Notes: generated from the sequence alone by a model not told the origin. A DNA stretch of 64,000 bases from Moritella sp. JT01 (GCF_001574435.1 NZ_LOCN01000007.1:287186-351185); one strand, 5' to 3'. Numbered from the stretch's first letter, positions 1 through 7,899 are shown. Program-made: numbers and translations.

Positions 1-292
1 CTTTATCTAGGCTGTAAGGTGTGTAGTCTTCTGTATCCATGAATACATATTCTTCACCATCAGAGTATGAGAATATAACTTGGCTACGTGCAAGATCCGC
101 TAGATTAAGGTTGTCACTGTCTTTGAAGACTTCGTCAATTTTTGACCCCGTAACCACATCATACATACGCATGCGGTAGATGCTACCACCAGCACGGCCT
201 TGTGGTACAGAGCGTTCGATATCACGGATGATGTATACGCCGTTATTATATTCAACAGCGGTATTCTTTTTAACGTCACTTGCCTTTGGCAT
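1..292 (-). CDS. efpL: Elongation factor P-like protein EfpL (YeiP), partial
   Basis: This is the N-terminal 97 codons of an EF-P paralogue that is cut off by the left window edge. The frame starts with ATG at 290-292 and reads [20 protein letters not shown], then a loop [17 protein letters not shown], then [20 protein letters not shown]. This matches the KOW-like and first OB domains of E. coli YeiP. Family knowledge: EfpL binds ribosomes stalled at proline-containing motifs and acts without the lysine modification of EF-P. The tip of its first loop normally carries an arginine, and one is present here. The gene is followed upstream by about 130 bp of AT-rich DNA. I see nothing odd apart from the truncation by the window. 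Confidence 0.9.
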   Translation of the reverse strand, partial: MPKASDVKKNTAVEYNNGVYIIRDIERSVPQGRAGGSIYRMRMYDVVTGSKIDEVFKDSDNLNLADLARSQVIFSYSDGEEYVFMDTEDYTPYSLDK

Positions 293-422
293 TTTAGGTA
301 TTCCCAATAATAAATTGTGTATAGAAAATAACATAAAGGGTAAATCAGACCAAGCACTGCAACAAGGAAGCGCCGACTTATTCACCATTTTTAACGACTT
401 TATTGTATTACTAAACAAATAT

Positions 423-1001
423 CTATTTAAGCAGGCCCTGGTTCACCGCCCTTTCAAGCTTCTGCTCTAACGACGTCCACAGCTGCTTGCTACCTTTACC
501 AATTCTACTGTTAACCGAAAACACTTGTTCTTTCGAGATATTATGTGTTTTCCAGCTATGTCCTTCACCATGAATGTTATGCAATAACGGGGGCACACGA
601 TCAATGGCTTTAGCGTAAACAGAATCTGCTGTTATCCCAAGTTCAAATTCATGCCAAAGTTCGATATATTCTTTTGCTTGTTCGGGCGGTAATATATTCA
701 ATAGTCGGTTAATACCCGATGCTTCCTTCGCCTTGTTCTCTGCCGTTTCAGCAGCATAAACAATCGTGTCTCCTGCATCTATTTCACCAAGATCATGCAG
801 CAACAGCATTTTAATTACACGGTCAATATTAATCTCATCATCCGCATAGTCTTTTAGCATCAATGCAGATATACACACGTGCCAACTGTGTTCTGCGGAG
901 TTCTCATAACGATCTAATCCGACAGGTTTTGTCTTACGTAACACACCTTTCAGTTTTTCAATTTCGACTATAAAATTTAATACTCTTTCAATGTTTTCCA
1001 C
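423..1001 (-). CDS. HD-domain phosphohydrolase (YfbR/HDDC2-like)
   Basis: This 192-residue soluble protein carries an HD metal-binding signature: ENSAEHSWH near residues 33-41, [13 protein letters not shown] around 67-78 and a late aspartate in [13 protein letters not shown]. The layout fits the HD_3 group that includes YfbR-type 5'-nucleotidases and HDDC2, so a divalent-metal nucleotide phosphohydrolase is likely. The substrate cannot be told from sequence. The start is GTG, placed five bases after AAGGAG. It stands alone between efpL and a GST gene. Confidence 0.8.
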   Translation of the reverse strand: MENIERVLNFIVEIEKLKGVLRKTKPVGLDRYENSAEHSWHVCISALMLKDYADDEINIDRVIKMLLLHDLGEIDAGDTIVYAAETAENKAKEASGINRLLNILPPEQAKEYIELWHEFELGITADSVYAKAIDRVPPLLHNIHGEGHSWKTHNISKEQVFSVNSRIGKGSKQLWTSLEQKLERAVNQGLLK

Positions 1002-1142
1002 ACCAACTCCTTGGTCATAATACGTTTAGCTATTAATGAGTACACTTTATAATTTAACATCACTAAAGCTTATCCACCAGCCCATCCCGTAGTAATTGAA
1101 GTTCCCTTAGCGGTGAGTGAGTACACTGCCACTCACTTTACG

Positions 1143-1766
1143 TTAGACAGCGAGTCCAACCGCAGTCGCTTGCATGGGCACAAAGCCTCTAAGCTCCTCA
1201 ACGCGAGATAACCAGCGTCTAACATGCGGATAGTCTTGTAACGATACGCCCCCTTCTGGCGCATGCGCGATATAGGTATAGTTGGCAATATCTGCAATGG
1301 TAGGTTTGTGCCCAACTAACCAAGGGTTGTGTTCTAAATGTGTGTCTAATTGTTTTAAAATCGCATGTGCGATATCTAAGGCTTCTTGGTGATCAAGTTT
1401 CGCGTGAAAGATGTTAATTAAACGCGCAGTCGCGGGTCCATAAGCAACGCTACTCGCAGCAATGGTAAGAAAACCTTGTACTTGAGCAGCGAGTACAGGA
1501 TCTATTGGCAACCAAGTATGCGCATTGTCGTATTTACTGGCGAGGTAAATCAAAATAGCATTAGAGTCTGACAAGGTCACATCACCGTCTTCAATAACGG
1601 GCACTTGCCCTGCGCTATTTTTTTTCAAAAATGCAGGCTGTTTATGCTCACCTTTCAACAAGTCGACATCAATAAGTTCGGTTTCTAATCCAAGTAACGA
1701 TAACAGTAATTCGACTCTGTGGGCATGCCCAGACAGTGGATGACGGTATAGTTTGATTGCTGACAT
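1143..1766 (-). CDS. Glutathione S-transferase family protein
   Basis: This is a 207-residue cytosolic GST. The thioredoxin-like N-terminal domain begins MSAIKLYRHPLSGHAHRVEL and contains the cis-proline and glutathione gamma-glutamyl site QVPVIEDGDVTLSDSNAI. An all-helical C-terminal domain follows, with the helix-capping stretch GHKPTIADIA. The start is ATG at 1764-1766, preceded by GGGGATATC. An upstream ATG at 1841 is rejected because the added 25 residues would be encoded inside an inverted repeat. Many GSTs of this kind detoxify electrophiles, but the substrate is unknown. Confidence 0.85.
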   Translation of the reverse strand: MSAIKLYRHPLSGHAHRVELLLSLLGLETELIDVDLLKGEHKQPAFLKKNSAGQVPVIEDGDVTLSDSNAILIYLASKYDNAHTWLPIDPVLAAQVQGFLTIAASSVAYGPATARLINIFHAKLDHQEALDIAHAILKQLDTHLEHNPWLVGHKPTIADIANYTYIAHAPEGGVSLQDYPHVRRWLSRVEELRGFVPMQATAVGLAV

Positions 1767-1789
1767 GAGATATCCCCAATTATTGTTGG

Positions 1790-1860
1790 ATACCCAAGCT
1801 ACTTCAAGGTTTTCCCTGCGGGAGGCAGTCAGAAATAACATCTTGAAGTCACTTGGGTAT
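1790..1860. repeat. Small inverted-repeat element (MITE/REP-like)
   Basis: Two 19-bp arms, at 1790-1808 (core TACCCAAGCTACTTCAAG) and 1842-1860 (core CTTGAAGTCACTTGGGTA), are complementary at 17 of 19 positions. They flank a smaller inner dyad TCCC-TGC-GGGA. The element sits 24 bp upstream of the GST start and next to the decayed HAD gene. I believe similar TACCCAAG-type repeats occur in marine gammaproteobacteria, but I cannot search for copies. No second copy was noticed in this window. Confidence 0.5.
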
Positions 1861-1934
1861 ATATATATAAATAATAGCCGCTGCTGAGATAACTATCTTC
1901 GCTAACGGTAGAATCATCCTCATTACAACCGTGA

Positions 1935-2075
1935 TCACGGGCTAGCATTGATCAGCCTTGGTAGCTCATCCATAGCATTAAAACTTACCACTGGCGGAAA
2001 AGCGCACGTTTGGTTGCATAGCCTTTCACTATCAACCAAAGTACCGTCACAATCAAAGAGTAGACATTTTTTTAT
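1935..2075 (-). pseudogene. Remnant of a HAD-superfamily phosphatase
   Basis: Read on the minus strand, this 47-codon frame gives KKCLLFDCDGTLVDSERLCN and then directly VVSFNAMDELPRLI before a stop. The first part is the N-terminal HAD motif I (DxDGT) of beta-phosphoglucomutase/YieH-like phosphatases. The second resembles their extreme C-terminus. Roughly 150-170 residues in between are missing and no ordinary start codon remains (ATA or ATC at the expected place, after GAAGGA). This is therefore an internally deleted gene, lying ten bases downstream of the HPP gene and next to the inverted-repeat element. Confidence 0.6.
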
Positions 2076-2084
2076 GATATTCCT

Positions 2085-2543
2085 TCATTCATTACTTTCA
2101 AAATACGATGTTCTCAATTTATTTAATACTAACCCTAAACAAACAATCACACATGATCCAATCAACACAGGATTAAATAAGAATGCCCAACTTTGACCTG
2201 ATAACATAATAACCATGGGGTTTGCGCCAGCTGGCGGATGCGTTGTTTTTGTAAGTAGCATAATAGTAACCGCTAATCCCGTTGCAATAGCCAGCGACCA
2301 AGGTGCAACGCCAATATATTCAACAAATAACACACCGATAAACGCTGTTAATAAGTGCCCAACAATAACATTCTTAGGCTGAGCAAGTGGACTCTTAGGT
2401 ACACCAAATACCAACACAACGGTAGCGCCAAAAGGGGCCATTAACCACAGTACAGAATTTGTAACACTACCCAAATAAGCCAAAACACCAATAGTTAGCG
2501 TTGCAAAAGTACCCGCGATAATCGTAAAAACAAATTTTTTCAT
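2085..2543 (-). CDS. HPP-family integral membrane protein
   Basis: This 152-residue protein has four or five hydrophobic segments and the family hallmark THPPAGANPMV in the second half. PF04982 HPP proteins are membrane proteins, some linked to nitrite transport in chloroplasts and cyanobacteria. The substrate here is unknown. The start is ATG at 2541-2543, preceded by AGGAGGTTAT. The gene is divergent from a TetR regulator, with a two-site operator between them, so its expression is probably controlled by that repressor. Confidence 0.75.
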   Translation of the reverse strand: MKKFVFTIIAGTFATLTIGVLAYLGSVTNSVLWLMAPFGATVVLVFGVPKSPLAQPKNVIVGHLLTAFIGVLFVEYIGVAPWSLAIATGLAVTIMLLTKTTHPPAGANPMVIMLSGQSWAFLFNPVLIGSCVIVCLGLVLNKLRTSYFESNE

Positions 2544-2557
2544 ATAACCTCCTTCCA

Positions 2558-2606
2558 ATGTAGACCACTCTGTCTACCTGGTGATAGTAGACAGAGTGGT
2601 CTACAT
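2558..2606. promoter_or_regulatory. Double TetR-type operator in the HPP/tetR intergenic region
   Basis: Two 20-bp arms at 2558-2577 and 2587-2606 are perfect reverse complements separated by nine bases. Each arm itself contains a 16-bp dyad of the form TAGAC(N6)GTCTA (TAGACCACTCTGTCTA and its complement). The arrangement suggests two dimer-binding sites. It lies between the divergent HPP and tetR genes, so it most likely binds the TetR protein and controls both promoters. Confidence 0.75.
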
Positions 2607-2638
2607 GTGTCAACATATTTCATAACAAGGAGTTATCC

Positions 2639-3211
2639 ATGAATGAAAAAAAATTAGTATTAATTCAAACAGCCTTACACCTTTTTTATAGCAAAGGCAT
2701 TAATTCTGTCGGTATTAATGAAATATTGAAGCTGTCAGGCATCGCGAAGAAAACGCTATATAGTCATTTTTCTGGTAAGGATGATCTTGTATTAGCGACC
2801 CTTCAATATCGAGATGGTATTTTTAATCAATGGTTTAATGAAGTTATTGAAAGTGAAAAATCAGGCGAAAAATCCATACTTGCGCTTTTTTACGGTTTAG
2901 ACGATTGGTTTAATAACAGGGTGCCAGAACTGAGCCCATTTAGAGGTTGTTTTTTTATCAATACAGCTGCCGAATACAGCGTAACCGACTCTCCGATACG
3001 TCAGTACTGTCGTTCGCATAAACAAGAAATCAGAGTATTAATAAAAAATAAAATTAGTTTATTTATAGACGATCCCAAAGAAGTTAACACGCTTACGGAC
3101 ATGGTTTTTATGCTTAAAGAAGGGGCGATTGTTTCAGCTTTAGTCGAAGGGAACAAAAATGCAGGAAAGGCATGTATACCCGCTGTGACTCGATTCCTGA
3201 ATCTAAAATAG
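2639..3211 (+). CDS. TetR/AcrR family transcriptional regulator
   Basis: This is a 190-residue TetR-family repressor. The N-terminal helix-turn-helix reads ALHLFYSKGINSVGINEILK followed by SGIAKKTLYSHFSGKDDL (residues about 11-50). The C-terminal ligand domain is variable and includes FRGCFFINTAAEY, a cysteine-containing stretch. The start is ATG after ACAAGGAG. It is divergent from the HPP gene and faces the double operator. In family terms this is usually a ligand-relieved repressor of its neighbour. The ligand is unknown. Confidence 0.85.
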   Translation: MNEKKLVLIQTALHLFYSKGINSVGINEILKLSGIAKKTLYSHFSGKDDLVLATLQYRDGIFNQWFNEVIESEKSGEKSILALFYGLDDWFNNRVPELSPFRGCFFINTAAEYSVTDSPIRQYCRSHKQEIRVLIKNKISLFIDDPKEVNTLTDMVFMLKEGAIVSALVEGNKNAGKACIPAVTRFLNLK

Positions 3212-3272
3212 AAAAATGATTGTATTGCCATTATTACAGCCCAAATTTACAAGGCTAAAGATTATGTTTTTA

Positions 3273-3365
3273 CTAACGGTCGTTCAGCACCCTCCAACTA
3301 AAAATAATGCCGATACCGATGCCGATACCAATCCCGATAATTATACCAAACAAAAATTCAATCAT
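3273..3365 (-). CDS. Predicted 30-residue Gly-Ile membrane miniprotein
   Basis: This short frame begins with ATG at 3363-3365 and reads MIEFLFGIIIGIGIGIGIG, then IIFSWRVLNDR, then stop. One transmembrane helix with a run of alternating Gly and Ile would be followed by a short basic/polar tail. That is the architecture of many bacterial small membrane proteins. A weak GAGAGAAG ribosome site lies about 7 bp upstream. The Gly-Ile run is coded by mixed ATT/ATC/GGT/GGC codons, so it is not a simple DNA repeat. It is too short for homology-based support, and convergent with tetR. Confidence 0.4.
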   Translation of the reverse strand: MIEFLFGIIIGIGIGIGIGIIFSWRVLNDR

Positions 3366-3961
3366 TTTATTACTTCTCTCAACATCAATGGCCCAAAAAG
3401 CTATTGATATCTGATCATCATTTATTATTAAAGTGAATAAGCTCCATAACCCCTTCTGAATTTACGACTTAAATTTAAAAAAAACACTAGAAAAATCCAG
3501 TATAAGAGAGTAACTAAATCTGTTCTTATAGTAAGTTCTAGATGTTAATAGTCATTAATAATCCAGATCAAATCTGGATTATTAAAATAAACCTTAAATA
3601 TCAAACATAAAATTTTTGCTATCTTTAGATTTCACTTTCTAAAAAAATTATTTAATAGAACTTACATGTAACTTTTAAATCTGCCGATTAATATAAACAA
3701 GGTTAAATCCTCTTTATTAAAAGAATTAAACCTTAGTATTAAAATGTGACGATATAAAGCAATGTTAAACCAGCAATTAAATATTCGCACAACTCTATTC
3801 CGAAAATCCATAGACCTGCGGTTAATATTGACTAACCGCTAACCAACTGATAGCATTTTGTTAACGAAATTCGTTAACAAATACAGTTAAAACAAAGTCT
3901 TAACTATATTTAAAGAATAGACATAAATTCTTATAAATGAGACATAGAAAAGAAGCCAATT
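3366..3961. other. AT-rich intergenic region with two palindromes
   Basis: About 600 bp with no credible reading frame. It contains a 13-bp perfect hairpin TAATAATCCAGAT / ATCTGGATTATTA with a 3-nt loop at 3556-3584, which has no T-run and so is a poor terminator. It also contains the 25-bp palindrome at 3857-3881 listed separately. The rest is A+T-rich and probably holds the promoter of the downstream DUF1805 gene. Confidence 0.6.
3857..3881. promoter_or_regulatory. 25-bp perfect palindrome, candidate operator
   Basis: Arms TTTGTTAACGAA and TTCGTTAACAAA are perfect 12-bp reverse complements around a single central A. The site lies 80 bp upstream of the DUF1805 gene in AT-rich DNA. Its length and symmetry fit a dimeric repressor operator. 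No regulator gene is adjacent, so the binding protein is unknown. Confidence 0.5.
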
Positions 3962-4375
3962 ATGAAATCTATACAAGATAAAGTTATCTACACAATATTA
4001 AGTATCCTCATTGTTACATTTGTTAGCTACAAATTCATAAATCATAATAAACAAGAAACAGAATTAATTGGAGAGCCACTTGCGTCATTTGATTTTAACC
4101 CTAAGGAAGGAAGTGAATACATGAAAGCTAAAATGATACGATATGAATTAGAAAAACCTCTTTTAATTATTAAAGAAAAACAAGGTATGCTAGCCTGTGC
4201 TTATATTAATGTAGAAACATGTAATAAAACTAATGAAGCATGTGCCATTGTATCAGGTGTTAGCAGCTATGAAGATATGATGTCTGCAAAAATAATTGCG
4301 GTATCAAATAAAGCGTTAAATTTAGGGGTTAATGTTGGCGATACAGGCATGAGCGCTATAAATAGATTTAAGTAG
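3962..4375 (+). CDS. Membrane-anchored DUF1805 (YunC-like) protein
   Basis: This 137-residue protein has an N-terminal hydrophobic anchor (residues about 9-25, IYTILSILIVTFVSYKF). A DUF1805-like domain follows: ACAYINVETCNKTNEACAIV, then SSYEDMMSAKIIAVSNKALN, then LGVNVGDTGMSAINR. YunC-family proteins are usually about 100 residues and soluble, and their function is unknown. The added membrane segment is therefore unusual. The start is ATG with a weak upstream purine stretch. It may be controlled by the 25-bp palindrome upstream. Confidence 0.65.
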   Translation: MKSIQDKVIYTILSILIVTFVSYKFINHNKQETELIGEPLASFDFNPKEGSEYMKAKMIRYELEKPLLIIKEKQGMLACAYINVETCNKTNEACAIVSGVSSYEDMMSAKIIAVSNKALNLGVNVGDTGMSAINRFK

Positions 4376-4557
4376 CCATCGGTTTAATTGATATTATAAT
4401 TATTGTAGCTGTATTTTCTTTATCGGTAATCACGAATAATAAAGCAGCTACAATTAGTTCACTTTTTATTATTAGCTATGTTCTATTAGAAGGCTTATTT
4501 TATTTTGAATATATAACGACAATAGCAATAACGAATATCTCATTGAAAACAACATAA
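4372..4557 (+). other. Hydrophobic open frame without a usual start codon
   Basis: Immediately after the DUF1805 stop, another frame stays open for about 60 codons and encodes two strongly hydrophobic stretches (IDIIIIVAVFSLSVI and ISSLFIISYVLLEGLF). It has no ATG, GTG or usable TTG near its beginning, only ATC/ATT codons. It may be a decayed membrane-protein fragment, or it may be chance in AT-rich DNA. I do not claim a gene. Confidence 0.2.
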
Positions 4558-4672
4558 TCACGTCTGAGATGATTATGAGTTGGGGAAAAAATCAATGAAA
4601 TAATGATTAATCTCAATCACTTTCATAGTAGAATGTTTGCAAAGCTAAAACAGTGATTAAAAGGGATAAACA

Positions 4673-5764
4673 GTGATTGGAAAACACAAATTAGAATTAG
4701 ATACGCCATGCTTGGTTATCGACAAAAATAAACTGATTAATAACATCAACACGATGCAAAAGTTCGCATCCGCAAAATCGAAGCATGTTCGACCTCATGC
4801 AAAAACCCACAAATGTGTAGAAATATGTCAACTACAACTTGATGCGGGTAGCATAGGTATATCAATAACCAAGCCGTCGGAAGCCTATGAACTTGCCAAG
4901 GCCCATATTCGCCACCTGCTAATCACCTCCCCTATTGTCACTAAACAAAAATTGGCTACATTGGCTAAAATTATCAAGCTTGCACCAGAAACCATGATCG
5001 TCGTGGATTCTGAGGCTAATCTCACTCAGTTAAATCAATTAGGCCGCGAGCTTAACCTACATATTAACCTGCTTGTTGATATTGATGCAGGCATAGGTAG
5101 AACTGGCGCATCATTTGAAACTGCGTTTGCTTTAGCATTATCAGTACACGAGCATGCCAGCACTACCCTTAAAGGTATTCAGTGTTATGCCGGGCATTTC
5201 CAACACATTCTTGATAACGAAGAAAGAAAACAAGCGTCTGCCGCATTATTAAATAAAGCCGGTAAGCTAAAGCAAGACATTGAAAACGCGACAGGCTTAG
5301 TGAATCTGATCCAATCAGGCTCAGGCACAGGTACTTATGAAATAGACAGTGACATTGCGTCTGTCACCGAAATACAACCGGGTTCATACACTGTAATGGA
5401 TAAGGAATATTTCGATATTGAATATAGCGCAGGTCACTTCCAACCTGCAATGACACTCCTGACCAGCGTTATCAGTGCTAATCATACAACGCATGTAACC
5501 GTTGATGCAGGCACCAAAGCTATTTACAAAGAAGCGACCCACCCACAAATCATCAGTCATGCCAGCCTTAACTATGAATGGCATTACTTTGGTGACGAGC
5601 ACGGTAAAGTCTCTGGTGAGCACTTACCTGCTGTCGGTGAGGTGATTGAAATGATCGTACCGCACTGCGATCCAACCATTAACCTACATGACAAATTCTA
5701 TGTGGTCGAGAATGACATTGTTATCGACATCTGGGATATCGCGCTACGTGGTAAATTAGCTTAG
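4673..5764 (+). CDS. D-threonine aldolase / D-serine dehydratase-like PLP enzyme (DSD1 family)
   Basis: This 363-residue enzyme has a fold-type III PLP barrel. The PLP-lysine region is HVRPHAKTHKCVEI (residues about 38-51). Barrel and phosphate-binding motifs NLLVDIDAGIGRTG and SGSGTGTYEID follow. The C-terminal metal-binding part is YFGDEHGKV and IVPHCDPTINLHD, with the conserved His and Cys that bind a divalent metal in D-threonine aldolase and DSD1-type D-serine dehydratase. It probably cleaves or deaminates a D-3-hydroxyamino acid, but the exact substrate cannot be assigned. The start is GTG after AAGGGATAAACA. It is followed by a strong terminator, so it is monocistronic. Confidence 0.8.
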   Translation: MIGKHKLELDTPCLVIDKNKLINNINTMQKFASAKSKHVRPHAKTHKCVEICQLQLDAGSIGISITKPSEAYELAKAHIRHLLITSPIVTKQKLATLAKIIKLAPETMIVVDSEANLTQLNQLGRELNLHINLLVDIDAGIGRTGASFETAFALALSVHEHASTTLKGIQCYAGHFQHILDNEERKQASAALLNKAGKLKQDIENATGLVNLIQSGSGTGTYEIDSDIASVTEIQPGSYTVMDKEYFDIEYSAGHFQPAMTLLTSVISANHTTHVTVDAGTKAIYKEATHPQIISHASLNYEWHYFGDEHGKVSGEHLPAVGEVIEMIVPHCDPTINLHDKFYVVENDIVIDIWDIALRGKLA

Positions 5765-5778
5765 TCTTTTTCCTAATA

Positions 5779-5806
5779 AGGTGTCGGTTAAACGACACCT
5801 ATTTTT
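5779..5806 (+). terminator. Rho-independent terminator
   Basis: An 8-bp perfect stem AGGTGTCG / CGACACCT with a 6-nt loop is followed by ATTTTT. It lies 15 bp after the DSD1-like gene. Confidence 0.8.
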
Positions 5807-5811
5807 ATACG

Positions 5812-6291
5812 CTAATCATGGCTGAAGCGCTGTCTTGTTACTACACCCCATTGCTCATCGTCGTAGCTATCTTCGACATAACCACCAGCTATGTCATTGT
5901 CCGACGTATAATCAGAAAGTACATCACGCCAAAATTTAACGGCATGTTCAGCTCCTGCAACCTGCTTGATTTCCCAACTGCCACCGAGGTTGTTAAAGAC
6001 CTGAGAGATAAAACGTTTACCGACTTTGTTTTTACGGAAATAAGGCACTACATAAAAATCACATACTTCATGACGGTCAGGAGTCTCATTAGCAATCGCG
6101 GTATGTCCAGCAGGGACGCCATCCACATATAATAAATAACCCGACACATTACCATCGATTTGTGTATCTAATGGAAACAAACCATCTTCATCTGGTTTCT
6201 TCTGCATGATCTTCGAAAACTCAGCCTCATAGGCTTGCGCTAAATTCATGTATACATGCTTATTACTGCTATCTACTTTTATAATTTGCAT
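5812..6291 (-). CDS. GNAT family N-acetyltransferase
   Basis: This 159-residue single-domain GNAT has a central beta-strand and pyrophosphate loop, DRHEVCDFYVVPYFRKNKVGKR, which contains the R-x-x-x-G-x-G/K type acetyl-CoA motif. This is followed by the GSWEIKQVAGAEHAVKFW region typical of the C-terminal half. The acceptor is unknown. The gene begins the downstream end of a run of co-directional small genes and converges on the DSD1-like gene and its terminator. Confidence 0.75.
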   Translation of the reverse strand: MQIIKVDSSNKHVYMNLAQAYEAEFSKIMQKKPDEDGLFPLDTQIDGNVSGYLLYVDGVPAGHTAIANETPDRHEVCDFYVVPYFRKNKVGKRFISQVFNNLGGSWEIKQVAGAEHAVKFWRDVLSDYTSDNDIAGGYVEDSYDDEQWGVVTRQRFSHD

Positions 6292-6363
6292 AAATGATGC
6301 CCATATTTGAATATACTCATACTTGAATCGCTATACCAAAAAAGTTTTAAACACATTACCTTA

Positions 6364-6732
6364 TTAACTGCTCTGTGCAACATAGAAACTCATACCAGCA
6401 ATTAACCAAAAGAATATCCAAGATATGTGCTTACCTTTTGTGAACCCTGCAGAGAACAAGCCGCTCGCTAAAAATACAACGCTGATCACCATTAGAATTT
6501 GCTTTTGAATGTCTGCAGTGGGACTTGAAAGGATGAAAAGAATTGCTGCAAATCCCCACCAAGCCACTGTCGTTAAATGCCAGGCAAACCTTAGAATTCG
6601 TTTTGTAAACCAATCACTACCAAGAAGCGTTGGAAGCTCTCTTTTAAACAACCGAGTCAAAATAAAGCGCTCACCTAGGTAGGAATGCACGAGTCCGATA
6701 AATATTGCCAAAAAACTGCCTGTAACTAACAT
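6364..6732 (-). CDS. Four-helix integral membrane protein of unknown function
   Basis: This 122-residue protein has about four hydrophobic helices (GSFLAIFIGLVHSYLG, HLTTVAWWGFAAILFILS, ILMVISVVFLASGLFSAG, ISWIFFWLIAGMSFYVA). A polar loop, FILTRLFKRELPTLLGSDWF, lies between the first and second. I do not recognise a named family. The start is ATG after GGAGAGTAT. It lies between a GNAT and a cupin gene, all on the minus strand, and is separated from the cupin by about 60 bp. Confidence 0.65.
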   Translation of the reverse strand: MLVTGSFLAIFIGLVHSYLGERFILTRLFKRELPTLLGSDWFTKRILRFAWHLTTVAWWGFAAILFILSSPTADIQKQILMVISVVFLASGLFSAGFTKGKHISWIFFWLIAGMSFYVAQSS

Positions 6733-6794
6733 ATACTCTCCATGATTGATTTTGTTCGGCCTGTAATGCTACAACACCAACTGACTTGTTCTTG

Positions 6795-7169
6795 CTAAAT
6801 GTCGCTAATAGCTTGGCTTGGATATGATATTTCCAAAACCAAACATTCTTGCTCACATATAAACGGACCATGAACCTCTCCAGGTGGGCGGCTGGCATAA
6901 TCTCCAGCTTCAAGCCAAACATCGAAAGCCACGTCAAAAAGACGACCTGATACTATGTATATCTCCTCAGGATAATCATGAGATTTCCCACCGAACATAG
7001 AGGTATCAGCCCCCGCTTTAAAGCGAGTTAAGCGCGTGTAATCCCCAGTAACGTCATCCATAGATAACGTTAGCTGTTCAAGCTGTTCGTTTGTATCTGC
7101 GATCACATCCCACTTACTTTTATTCGCAGATGCTAAAACATTCCAATACTCTATTGTACTTTTACTCAT
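6795..7169 (-). CDS. Cupin-domain protein
   Basis: This 124-residue single-domain cupin-like protein carries motif 1-like HDYPEEIYIVSGRLFD and motif 2-like GDYASRPPGEVHGPF, with His and Glu ligands in the expected order. It resembles the ChrR-type or DUF4437-type cupins of unknown substrate. The start is ATG after AAGGATAGTT. It may be a small metalloenzyme or a ligand sensor. The context of unrelated small genes gives no further clue. Confidence 0.7.
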   Translation of the reverse strand: MSKSTIEYWNVLASANKSKWDVIADTNEQLEQLTLSMDDVTGDYTRLTRFKAGADTSMFGGKSHDYPEEIYIVSGRLFDVAFDVWLEAGDYASRPPGEVHGPFICEQECLVLEISYPSQAISDI

Positions 7170-7249
7170 AACTATCCTTGTTCTATTTAACGCTTCAATT
7201 ATCTATACAGCTTTATAGATTATATTAAGATGAGTAATTCGTAGTGACT

Positions 7250-7573
7250 TTAAATATGCTGACTTAGCAGAGTCGTTAGCTGAGTTTTACTCAATACTCC
7301 CACTGTTGACGATAAAATTTCGCCATCTTTAAACAACATCATTGCAGGAAGAGCACGAATACCATATTTGGCCGCGATTTGGGGACTAGTATCAATATTA
7401 AGTTTTCCAACCTTCACTTTACAGCTATACGCAAAAGCTATTTCTTCCAACACTGGGCCTACACTTACACAAGGAGCACACCAAGACGCCCAATATTCAA
7501 CTAATACCGGTTGGCTGCCAGTCATTAACTCCGCTTCAAAGTTGTCATCCCTCAATTCCACTATTTTGTTCAT
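7250..7573 (-). CDS. Thioredoxin family protein
   Basis: This 107-residue single-domain thioredoxin has active site YWASWCAPCVSVGP (WCAPC rather than the classical WCGPC) and the cis-proline stretch YGIRALPAMMLFKDG. It is cytosolic because it lacks a signal peptide. The start chosen is ATG at 7571-7573 with GGAGAAC eight bases upstream; an in-frame ATG seven codons earlier is less well placed. The main housekeeping thioredoxin is usually encoded beside rho, so this is probably an accessory copy. Confidence 0.85.
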   Translation of the reverse strand: MNKIVELRDDNFEAELMTGSQPVLVEYWASWCAPCVSVGPVLEEIAFAYSCKVKVGKLNIDTSPQIAAKYGIRALPAMMLFKDGEILSSTVGVLSKTQLTTLLSQHI

Positions 7574-7899
7574 CAAAAGTTCTCCATAATTCATATTTAT
7601 TCAACGGGCATTAATCTAAGCTGTTGTTCATAAATATAAATTAAAAAGGAAAACTTCAGTTTATGATGACAAAAGTTATATCATTTTAGTTTCACATACT
7701 TCAACGTCGAAAAATAATGCTTTTCATCATCACACTACACCTCTTTAATCAGCAAACTAAAAACTGAATAAATCTTAAAATAAATCGAGATTAAGGCAAA
7801 AGCATTAGCCGATGTGTGCCAGCATAGCGAACTATATTTTCCCCTTTCCATATCATTGGCTTGTTGTGAACATACCAACTATTAATAATACTTATGTCA
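7574..7899. other. Intergenic region, no gene seen
   Basis: About 325 bp between the thioredoxin and SnoaL-like genes. It is A+T-rich and short frames are all interrupted. It should hold the thioredoxin promoter. No hairpin with a T-run and no recognisable recombination site was found. Confidence 0.5.

Noticed and set aside
1767-1841. Longer GST start at 1841
   Set aside because: The added residues would be encoded inside the inverted-repeat element, and the ATG at 1766 has a better ribosome site.
3216-3407. 63-codon plus-strand frame after tetR
   Set aside because: It is antisense to the Gly-Ile miniprotein and has a low-complexity T/D/N/P composition created by the complement of that frame. 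No ribosome site.
3556-3584. AT-rich perfect hairpin as a terminator
   Set aside because: There is no T-run on either strand and it lies away from gene ends. It is more likely a chance or protein-binding dyad.
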